The notes below the pieces were generated by a model. That model worked only from the letters and a program-made list of their open reading frames with translations. It did no database searches and was not told the DNA's origin. Of a stretch of DNA of 64,000 nucleotides, positions 1-11,000 are shown in pieces. Every line of letters begins with the position of its first letter. Within the stretch, counting starts at the first letter, position 1. The stretch comes from Saururus chinensis (Eukaryota > Streptophyta > Magnoliopsida > Piperales > Saururaceae). The translations under genes and the position numbers were made by a program. The stretch lies in the NCBI GenBank assembly GCA_035235625.1, contig CP141141.1, forward strand, positions 18,163,968 through 18,227,967, written 5' to 3'.

Positions 1-1908
1 GAAGAGGAATGACTGTAGAATGTTTAGAACAAGGGGGTTTGAAGTTTCAATTAGATGACGGAAAGGGATGGGTTAACCGGGTTGACGGAGTTTAGATTTG
101 GTTGCCGTTTGAGAAAGTGAAGGCTGATAACGTGTCTCATTCTTATTGGTGGCCAACAGGTGCTGAGCAAGGAAACCTCCCCAGCAAATTCGCGTCTGAC
201 TCATGAACAAGCTATTTGATTGAGGAATTTTGGTCAAAGAAAACGATTTCCATGGGGCACTTTTAAGGATGAATAGTCTTTCACTCAGCCTTTCATTCGA
301 TGGTCGGGAAGGTAGAGAGATCATAAGAAATTCAAGTGGGAAAATCATTGCAAGATTGTCTTTGCATTTATACTCCTTATAAGTAAATTTCAAGGGCACA
401 TATTGGTCTTCTGACATTGTTTATAAGGTTTGTATATTGCAATGTTCGAAAATTTAAGATTCGGAGTTATGCTCCCAAACTATTTGACTGGAGGGGAGTT
501 TTTATATGCAAATATAAAAATAATAAAAATGGAGTCATTTATTGAAATTAGAATATTTTATATCAAAATTTTGGTAAAATAAAATTAATAGAATTATAAA
601 AATTCTTGAAAATACTCCCTCCATAGAGCCATTTAGTTTTTCAGAATTTAGAAACACCAAATGGCACTATTAGTGTCGGACAAGGAGTATAATTTTTTAA
701 CAAGTAAAAATTATTTCATTCATGTAGTTAATATATTCAACTTACAATAAGATTAAAATAATAGTTAAATATTATTCTATAAATATATAATATAAAGTTT
801 ATTATAAATGTATTTTAGAAGAGGGAGCTTATTAGCTAAGGGAGTTTGATGAGTTTTGAAGTTTGACACTACTGTCACCATAAAGTTTGATTTGAAGTGA
901 GTCAGCTTGTGAAATTTTTATTTTGAATTATAACACATTGTAATTAAATAACAAGATTTTGTCACAGCATCCCTAACTTGCAATCAGCCATGACACTGGC
1001 CAATAAGGAAGAGATTTTAATGTTCCCACTCACCATGAGCCCAACATAAGAAACGCATAAAAGTCATTCATCCATGAAATTGAGAACGCACACACTAATA
1101 CACATTAACGTCAATGATCGCTAGCATATGCACCCTAAATCTAAAAAACTGAACTTACATTACGCTCATATTGAGCTAAGAGCATAAAAAACTCTTCTCC
1201 AACAGCTACTAGAGCAAACCAACCAGGAGCCCAAAATTTTTAATACGGTGGATAAATTGGCAAGGGGATCAGTAGTGAAAAACTTACTTCACAACATATA
1301 CTCCTATATAACAGTGGTAAATTCCTTTAATTATTCAACATTTTGTTTTACAAAACATCTCTTGTTTCCCAACCAAAAAAATGATGTAAACCACCCCGAC
1401 ATAGACAGCCAATATGACAACAATTTCCCGAATGATATCAGTATACACAATTTTCTCTTGCCACATCCTTAACAACAGGGCAAACTAAACACCAAAACAG
1501 CCCCAAATAAGAATTGAAGAAAATTATGTATCATTGGTGCTATTTGACTAAAATGTACAAGTTTTAAGTTAAACACCCCCCTCCTCCTCCCGGAGCCATT
1601 CAAAGAAAAAAAAAATAGCCTCCTAGCAACACCCCCAATATTTTTGATTTAGTTAAGGAAAAGATTCAACCTTGATGGCAATTAAAATGTAAACGTACTT
1701 TCTTGATCTGCCTGTGAATTTGGAGACCAACATTGTCGTCTGCTTTCTAGGCTCTCATATTTCAAACTTGTCTTTGTATAGCATCCCCATTTTCAACAGT
1801 ATTTTGAACTGCCATATGAGAGGCACGTATATTCAACTCTTATGGGCCGAGGATGACTTGAAGAACTTGGTTAATGTAAACCAGGACAGCTTTTCTATGC
1901 TGCAAGCC
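1..1908. other. 3' flank of the DnaJ/TPR gene, no recognised gene
   Basis: This AT-rich stretch lies beyond the stop codon of the DnaJ/TPR gene and should contain its 3' UTR. A 114-codon open frame on the minus strand (417-73) has no family signature that I recognise and no visible splice or promoter context. The only other structure I can support is a short Stowaway-like MITE at 615-687. Confidence 0.5.
615..687. mobile_element. Stowaway-like MITE
   Basis: The left end reads CTCCCTCCATAGAG and the right end reads GACAAGGAG, which is a degenerate inverted copy. TA dinucleotides lie directly outside both ends (613-614 and 688-689), as expected for Tc1/mariner-derived Stowaway elements. The element is about 73 bp and non-coding. 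Confidence 0.55.
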
Positions 1909-2091
1909 TCATTTGAAAAAAAAATCTTCACTCCACCTATGTCTTGCGCTTTCATATGACTTCCGAACATCCTTCCACTGTCTCCTGCTTGCACTTCTCT
2001 CAAATGGGTAGTTGTGAACATCTGCAGTACTAACATTGCCTCGTTTATTCTGAACTTTCCTAATTTCTTCCTCAGAATCATATTGTAACCG
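1909..2091 (-). CDS. Exon 11 of the DnaJ/TPR gene (C-terminus)
   Basis: A 183-nt terminal exon with acceptor TTTTGGCAG. It encodes [18 protein letters not shown] and later [20 protein letters not shown], ending SEDFFFK and TGA. It continues exon 10 in phase 0 (SDPKKRLQYD), even though 10 kb of nested transposons lie between. A run of nine T (1916-1924 on the plus strand) sits just before the stop, so a one-base slip would change the C-terminus. Confidence 0.88.
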   Translation of the reverse strand, partial: RLQYDSEEEIRKVQNKRGNVSTADVHNYPFERSASRRQWKDVRKSYESARHRWSEDFFFK

Positions 2092-5000
2092 CTGCCAAAA
2101 AACTAGAACTTATCAGAAAATACGACACATTTGAAAGAAAAACCATATGAAGCATAATGAAAGTAACAAATTTAAAGGAATTTAGAACATCAACTTGTAC
2201 ATATTCAAAATGGCTCACTCCTTGCTCGCCATTTTTGTGAATTAAGTGTTAATAGACAGTTATAGAGGCTCAAAAGATAGTCTGCATCTCAGAGGTTTTA
2301 AGCCAAGAGAAACCAGTACATGAAAAGAAATATTCGAGAAAAGTAAAATCATGAATGACCAGAAATATAATTTAAAAACAGATTCTTCGGATGATCACTA
2401 TCAAATAAATTAAGCGGTAGAGAAAGATAGCGAGATTGTTCATAGGATTTGAGTTGCATAAGACTGGCTAGGACTTCAAGCCAAACTGGTTTTTAGATAC
2501 AACCAACAACTTCTCCAAGGTCTCAACATGAAATACCTTACATGAATACTCCAGTAGAGTCCCAGTTGCGAACACAATATCAAGAGGTTAAGGTTGTTGT
2601 CATAGTGGTGGTGACAGTGATGATTGTGTTCATAATGATTTCAATAATGACATTTGGCATACTTTAAATCAAATGAAAGAGCTGATGTGACAAGTCACTT
2701 CAGTGAGTGGTGCCTTTATATAAGAACAAGGGTAATATACAAGATTGCATTAATTATAGAGGAACTAAGATTATAAGTCAAACAAAAGTGAGAACCGAAA
2801 GAAGATAAAAAAAGAAGTAAAAAAATATTTAAAACCCAGTTTGGCTTTATGTCTCAAAGATCAGCAGCTAAAGCTATATTTTTAAAGCAATTGATGGAAC
2901 AGTAAAGGGAAATGAGGGAAAACCTTTATATGATTTTTACTGATTTTGAGAAAACATTCTCCCCCAATTGTTAGTGCACTAGCCACTACTTCATTATTCT
3001 ACATATCTTTAATAATATCAATGTAACTTTTTATAATTCCTTTCTTCTTCCAGATACTCCAAATGAGCTCTCAAGGCACAGTGACATAAACTTTTTCCAA
3101 ATCAATAAAGGTAATATAAATGTTTTGTTTACTATTAGTTGAGAAGTATACAGATAGGCGACAAAACTTCTATATAACATTTATTGATTTTCAAAAAGCT
3201 TATGATAGAGTGCTTTAAGCGCTCATTTAGAAGGTCTTGAAGGAGTTATAAGAGGTTACATTTATATTTTAAAGGTATGAACAATAGGGTAACGACTAAT
3301 ATACAAACAATTAGGAGAAAAACCATCGAGTTCCCAATCAGAGTAGGTCTACATCAAGGGTCAGCCCTTAACTTTTTGCTCTAGTTATGGATGAGCCAAT
3401 TGCACCAATACAAGATAGGATACCTTGGTGCTTGCATTTTGCAAATGATGTAATTTTAATTAACGAGATTATAATAAGGTTAAATGCCAAACTAAAACGG
3501 TAGATTGAAGCTTTAAAATCAAAAGGTTTTAAAATAAATACCACTAAGACGGAGTATATGGAAATTAACTTTAAGAAAAGTAGAACTATAAATAGAACTT
3601 TAGTCGAATATATAGACAAGAAATGCCAAGATGTCAGTAATTCCGATATTTGGGATCCATTATCCATAAAGAGATATCGATGGTGATGTGGTACATAGGA
3701 TTAATGCGAGGTAGGTAAAATGGAGGGCAGCGACATGAGTATTGTGTTCTATAGGATAATTATTAGGCTCACAATACTTTACGGAGCAGAATGTTGGGTA
3801 CCAAAGAAAAGTTATATACATAAACTAAATTTAGCTAAAATGATGATATTAAGGTAGATGTGTAGAATAACCAAGAAAGACAAGATAATAAATGAGTATT
3901 TACATGAGAACTTGCGATTAGCACCTTTAGGGGAGAAGCTCATGGAATATAGGATGCATTGGTATGGGCATATACAAAGAAGACCAACCGATAAGAAATT
4001 TAGAAGGGTTTTTGTAAATGATGCCAAAAAGAGAGGGAGACGTAAGAGAATTTGGATGGAGTTAATAAGAAAGGATGTGACTATATTATCTCTTACGAAA
4101 GAATGGACACGAAATAGGCTAGAATGGAGGTGTAAAATCCATGTCGCCGACCCCAAATTGTTGGGAAAAGGTATTATTTGATTGTGATTATAATATAACA
4201 GGGTGCCCAAGGGATAATATTTGGGAGGTAGTGGAGACTAGAGAGGAAAGGAGTTACGAAGAACCTTTGTGGATCATATTAAAGAAATGCATAATGGTGT
4301 TATGACCATGGAAGGCAATATCGATACGGATGACAGTATCGATAATCATGGATACGGGTAAGCGATGATGATACGCTTGGTACATGCCAAAACGGGCATA
4401 AACCCTTTTACAAACATAAAAAAATATTATAATTAATAATATATCATTATAATACTTATTTAGAGCATAATAAGATCATAAAATACCATATCAACCGATA
4501 CAGGTACTCTAAAATTATTTCATTAGGAACTATACACTATTATGCTCTTCGTCCCATACAAATTATTGCTCCTTTCCCATATTAAGTGCTCTAAAATTAA
4601 TTTATTTTAAAAACAAATAATATGCTTAATATGAGTCACAATTATATGTTTAAATAATTGCATATTTGTGGAGAATTATATGTCAAAAAATAATTATGCA
4701 AATTGTATGAACCTACCCGTATTGATTTCATATAACTTTAAAAATATTATTTTTAATATAACAAAAACTTAAACTTTCAAAGAAGTTGGGTTTGAATTGT
4801 GTTTTTATTTTTAAGATAAAAAATGCATTTTTTTTTTTCAAAATTAAAAAATATTTTTTTAATAAAATAATTATTTTTAATAACATATCGATACGTATCA
4901 GCCGTATCGATACCGCCGATCTGTATCACTAATACATGTGGGGGCATATCGCCCCCCGTACCGTATCGGTTGAGACCGATACAGGTACGTATCAACCGGT

Positions 5001-8000
5001 ATGCACCTATATTGGCCAATACGGCATTCCATGGTTATGACTATAGTAAGGACCATTGCCAAAGAAACTCGAATTTTTAGCATCCATAGGTTGCATCAGG
5101 ATAAGTTTTAAATTCATATCGCTTTGCATTAATGACGGCCTTCCATGGTTATAACTATAGAGCAGCCTTCTTTTTTCCTCAAACAATCCAAGTGTGTGTT
5201 TGGCAGCCAAGTAGAGTATTTGGGCCATAATATTATGGGTGAGGGTGTCTACTGATCCTACAAAGGTGGCTGCCATGTTGGAGTGGCCGCTTCCGACTTC
5301 ACCTAAGGCTTTAAGGTGGATTTCTTGGGCTCACTTGCTATTATCAGCGTTTAATTTCTCATTATGGGATTATTGCGGCTCCTTTAACTGCGCTACTTAA
5401 AAAAGAATTCCTTTCAATAGTTTGTAAAGGCTCAGAAGGCCTTTGATGCCCTCAAGTTTGGCTATGTTTGTAGCCCTTATCTTACCTTTACCAAATTTCA
5501 TACATCCCTTTATTGTGGAGACCAATGCTTCGGAGACACGTCGTCTTGTTACAATCTGGCCATCCTATTGTTTTCTTCAACAAGGCCCTCTCGGGTTATT
5601 CCATGACACTTTCACCTTATGAATGGGAAATACTTGTTATTGTTCATGCTGTAACAAAGTGGCATCCCTACATGTTGGGAAGGCACTTTGTTATCCGCAC
5701 TAATCACTAGCCCCTAAAGTATCTTTTGGAATAGCGCATCTCTACTCCAGCCCAACAATGGTGGATTTCTAAACTCTTGAGATATGATTATAAGCCAGTG
5801 TATAAGAAGGATTCAAATAACTCGGTGCCCCGTGCTCGCCCCGTGCTCTTTCATGCAAGTTTGCCACCGACCAGGCTCTTTCCATGTTCGGTCCTATCTT
5901 TCCCAATCTGACCAACCTTCAGCTGCCGTATTCCCATGATCCGGAGGCTCAGAATATGATTGCCTGTTTGTGAGCATATCCTTTGTGCTTAGTTTTGAAG
6001 GGGGATTTCTTGTACTGGAAGAACAGTCTTTGGGTCTAATACTCCTCAACTATGCTCCACTCTTATCGCTCATTTTCATGTCTTGCCATTTGCAAGTCAT
6101 GAGGGTTCCTTTCGAACCTTCAAAAGAGTGAGTCAAAGTTTTCTATGGTGCGGTCACCGCCAGGATGTGCATGAATATGTGGCCTCTTATCAAGTCTATT
6201 AGTGTGCCAAAGCTTCTACTACAACAATTGCCGGTCTCTTACAACCCTTGTCCATTCTTGACCATGTACGGGAGGATGTCTCCATGGATTTTATTGACAC
6301 TTTACCACAGTTCAAGGCAAATCAATTATTATGGTGGTTGTGGATCGTTTGTCCTAAGTATGCACACTTTCTCCCACTTGGCCATCCCTTTACGGCGAAG
6401 CAAGGAGTTGCATTATATATTCGAGATGCGGCCACGCTTCATGGCATGCCCCGGACTATTGTGACTACGATAGAATTTTAATCCCTTATTTCTTGCAGGA
6501 ATTTTTTTCTCTTCAAGGCACCACCTTGCATATGAGTACGGCTTATCACCCTCAAACTGAAGGGCAAACAGAGGCGGTCAATAGTCGTTTAGAACAATAT
6601 CTCTGTAGCTTTGTCGAGGACAATCCACATAAATGGCTTGAATTCCTACCGTGGGCTGAAACTCTTATAACACTACTTTTCATACCGCCATAGGCTTCAC
6701 CCCATTCCAGGTGGTTTATGGGGCCATTGTTTCTCATTAGGTTGTCATGGGTGAGGTTGACTGTCTCCTTCAGGACAAAGATGCCCTTCAGCAATAGCTT
6801 AAGCGGAATTTATCTGCTGCTCAAAATCAACTGAAGCAAATTTACGGTGTACAGCACACTGATCGTGAATTTCAGGTTGGGGAACTAGTTTATGTCAATT
6901 TTTTCCCCTATCAGGGGTCCTCTTTGTATCAGCCAATTAGCGTTAAGCTGGCCCACAAGTTTCATGGCCCATATCCTATCTTGCAAGGGGTTGGATCCGT
7001 GGCATATCAGATCCAACTACCTGATGGTTTCCAAGTACATCTCGTGTTTCATATCCCACGCCTAGGGCTGGGAAAATCCAACCCGACCCGTTTACCTGAC
7101 CCGAGCCTGACCCACCTAACCCTGCACCCGACCCTACTTCAAGTAGGGTCAGGGTTTAGGCTCTTGACCCGTTTTGAATTTAGGGTCGGGTCAAACTCGA
7201 CCCGCACAACCCAGCCAACCCGACTTTGTTGTAAACCCTAGGGCTTACAAGGGTAAAACTATAGAGAGAGTGTATATGGGGAAGAAGGGAAAGAGAGTTA
7301 GGGAGGGCAGAGATAAATAAGCTAGACTACTTTATTGCTCAATTTCGTAATTCATGAATGTGTGAGATTACATGATTTATAGACTTGAGTCTTCTCAAAT
7401 TAGGAATCAAATCTAAACTGGGAAAGCAATAACAATAAGAATCCTACCTTTAATAAGGAATTCTAAACTAGGAAAGCAAACCTAAACTAAGGCATACTAA
7501 ATAAAAAAAGTCCTAATGTGAAATAATAACAATCCACCACTGTTTCCGCTAAGCCTTAAAGGCTAGGAAGGACCAAAATGTTCATCAAGAGCAAGAGGCT
7601 GGAGAATCGAATGATATTTCAGAGGGCAATGAATAATGTGCAATTTATCCGGTGGTTGGGCGGTAAGGAGGCATTTGACCCCATCAAGTTCAAAACTCAT
7701 CTGCATGTATTCAAAGTCCGATTCAACCTTTCGCAATGTGCGCAACCAATCCATGCCAAGAATGATATCAACTCCTTTGATAGGCAAGGCATAGAAATAA
7801 AACTGGATAGTAAAGCCTTGAGCAAGAAGACATGCCTTACGACAAACCCTCATACTACGAAGCTTTGCACCATCCACGACCATAACATCAAAGTTAGGAC
7901 AATCAGAGATATGCAAGCCTAACTCATTAGCAACGGCTTTCGTTAATGAAACTATGAGTACTAGTAGTATCAATGAGAACCATAACACATTTTTCCATTT

Positions 8001-11000
8001 GCCCATTAAGGCGCATAGTGTTGGGAGCATTACCCCCTTCATAGGCATAGAATGACAAGGGTCCACATCATTTACCAAGGCAGCAAGGGCAGGGTCAAAC
8101 TCAGCCACAGGGTCAGTAGAAGCCATGGGGTCAAGTGTATCGTCAACAATATAAGCATGAAGAATCTTGCAACGATGGCCAGAGGTTATACTTTTCATCA
8201 CAATTGTAGTATAAGCCCCGGGAGCGACAAGCCTCTATTTCAGCCTGAGATAATCGCTTAAGAGAAACAGGAGGAATACGCCCCATAGTAGTGATAGGAC
8301 CAGTAAAAGAATACGCTGCTGATGCTGAAGCTGCTCTTGACACATACGAGCTACATGGATTGTCTCAGTTAAAGTGCGTGGCTTGCAGATACGCACCAAA
8401 GCTTGCAAATCGGGCCTCAAACCACCCAAAAAAGTACCAATCAAAGTGGCTTCTGGCCAATTAGAAACCCGATTCAACAAGTTTTCAAATTCATCCTGAT
8501 AAGCTTCGACGGTGGTAGATTGGCAAACCCAAAAGAGACGAAGGTTATAGTCCTCATAATCAGTAAGCCCGAAGCAGACAAGAAGAGCTTGCTCCACGTT
8601 AGCCCACGTAGCATGATGAGTGACACAAAAAGTGCTCGAGCCACTACAGCATACGTCCTTCCATGTGAAATGAAGCAATATCAATACACTCGTGGTCCGG
8701 TGTACGATGGAAGTAAAAAAATCGTCAGGCACGTGAGACTCATTCCTCCCGTTCATCACCCTTGAAGATCGGGAGAGTGAGGCGAACCGGGCGGGCTTGG
8801 ACAGCTCCTTCGTAGTCTCTAAACGCAGCATCATAACCCAATGGACGTCCTCTAGGTTGGGGTCCACCACGCCCACAGTCTGGCACAAATGGAACCGGTG
8901 GCCCATGGTAGAAGTTGGGCCTTCTGTAATCAGGGGCTGCCTAAAAACCCAGCTCCTCTGCCTGCATCAAATAATTATTAGTATCATCAAATTCCCTAGC
9001 ACCAGGCTATGGAAGTGAGCCATGGATCTATCTGTTAAAATCCTCGTGCCAATAGCTATGAACTGGTGGGTGGGAGCCATGAACAACTTGAAGATAAGTG
9101 CCGGGAGATAACCCAAGTGGGTCAGATCGTGGTGTAAGGTATGGGGCTGGACTTGAATGGGATAAGAAGTCCCGTGAAACTCATGTTGGACCGGTCTAGG
9201 AGCCGGGTTCACCCAAATATGAGTTCGACCCGCCCATAGAATACCTCGTATCCACCGTTAGCCCTAATGCCTCAGATGATTCTGCAACGGGCAAGGTAGT
9301 GGCGGCGAAAGATCCCATCTGCACTCCAGAGGAGCAATGGCTGGCCAAAGTAGGGAATGGCGAACCCAGCGACAGTGGAACTAGATGGAGAGTAGGCGAT
9401 GAGGCATCCAAGAGGAGAGGACCGACTGGAACCAAAGGAGGCAAGGAGGCGGCCGCGACGGACGAAGCCCATGTTACACCGGCGGAGGCCGTCAACGGCG
9501 GCACGGATTGGAAAGCGACAACCTTGGTCGTCATGGGGCGGAGAGGCAGCTGGCTAGAGGCAACCGAAAGGGCCGAAGTGGCAAAATCTAGCCCATCCAT
9601 TGCTAGTAGGGTGCCCAAACGACTGAGGGAGGGTCCGGCGACAACGGATTTTGTCGTCTCTACCTCCTGTACCTGGCCGCGCTCTGAGGTGGGCTATCGG
9701 GATAACTGGGGAAGATCCGGTGATGGCATGAGGGGCCCTAACAAAGTGGCTGATGATGGACAGCCGCCTTCAACCGCTGGACAAAACTCATGGGAGGCAA
9801 AAGTATCGCCCAACGGAGCTGAAGAGGACCCTTGATTCGGTGCCATAACCGGAGATCTCCGAGGAGGCAGATCAGCAACCTGTGCAGGGAGCGGACGGAC
9901 AACAAGCTGCTAGACGGAATTGGTCAAAGAGTTGCATCGGCCAGTGAGTGCAACCAATGAGTCTTGTTGGGCTTTCACGATCACAACCAGCTCGCGTTGA
10001 GACTGCACAACGACTGCGAGTGTGTCCAAGAGTTTCTAAAACTGCTCTGCCCAATTAGCAGTGTCCGTCTTCCGCTCTCGGGCTTCGGGGTCCGGTTCAC
10101 CTTGGAGCTCGACAACATTCGTCGAAAAGTTTGAGGCGGAGTTTGAGGGGGACGCATATGAGGGATTGATAGTAGAACTAGAAACCAGTTTCTTTGGGCG
10201 TCCCATGCCAGCGAGGAAGCAATGGCGCAGGAAAGGTACTCTCTGATACTAATGTTCTAAACCCTAGGGCTTACAAGGGTAAAACTATGGAAAGAGTGTA
10301 TGTGGGGAAGAAGAAGAAGAAGGGAAAGAGAGTTAGGGAGGGCAGAGATAAATAAACTAAACTACTTTATTGCTCAATTTCGCAATTCATGAATGTGTGA
10401 GATTACATGATTTATAAACTTGAGTCTTCTCAAATTAGAAATCAAATCTAAACTAGAAAAGTAATAACAATAAGAATCCTACCCTTAATAAGGAATTCTA
10501 AACTAGGAAAGCAAACCTAAACTAAAGCATACTAAATAAAGAAAGTCCTAATTTGAAATCATAACAGACTTTTACCGGACTACAAATAATAAAAAAACTT
10601 ATTATTATGGTGTTGGTCTATTGGACTTATTTATATTATTATTATGGTGTTTGTTTAGTACATACTATGTTAAACCAGAGGCACTTAAACACAAATTTGG
10701 GCATGAATAAGATATTTGGAGCATAGGTGTGATCACATATATTTTACTTCGTGATAGGCATCTATTTTGGGATAACAAAAGATGGTATCTTTAGGGTGTG
10801 GTTAATTTCTATATAGTTTAATTTCTTTTGGGTGTGGTGAATGAAATGAAAATATATCATATTTTTTTGTATTCATTACCCATCATCTCTCCTTCAGAAG
10901 GACACATCACAAACTAAATTTAGTTGTGTGAAAAGCCGGACAATCATAATAAGGAGCATGTTAGAAATATACAACTAGATAGGCAGATAATAAAGCTCAA

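Larger units (their letters stand above)
7227..10566 (-). mobile_element. Complete LTR element with gag-protease only (TR-GAG-like)
   Basis: Two LTRs (7227-7531 and 10253-10566) start TG and end CA and flank a 2.7-kb interior. The duplication GACTT flanks exactly (7222-7226 and 10567-10571). The primer site next to the right LTR (TTAGTATCAGAG on the minus strand) resembles the initiator tRNA-Met site, so the element lies on the minus strand. The interior encodes only gag and a protease remnant. Reverse transcriptase, RNase H and integrase are absent, so it could move only with enzymes supplied by another element. Confidence 0.88.

Noticed and set aside
73-417. 114-codon minus-strand open frame at the window edge
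   Set aside because: No family signature and no context. It could be the end of a gene or a chance frame, so it is only mentioned in the flank entry.
9299-9835. 178-codon plus-strand open frame
   Set aside because: It is antisense to the gag region of the minus-strand LTR element and shares its GC-rich, repeat-free composition; no motif is recognisable.
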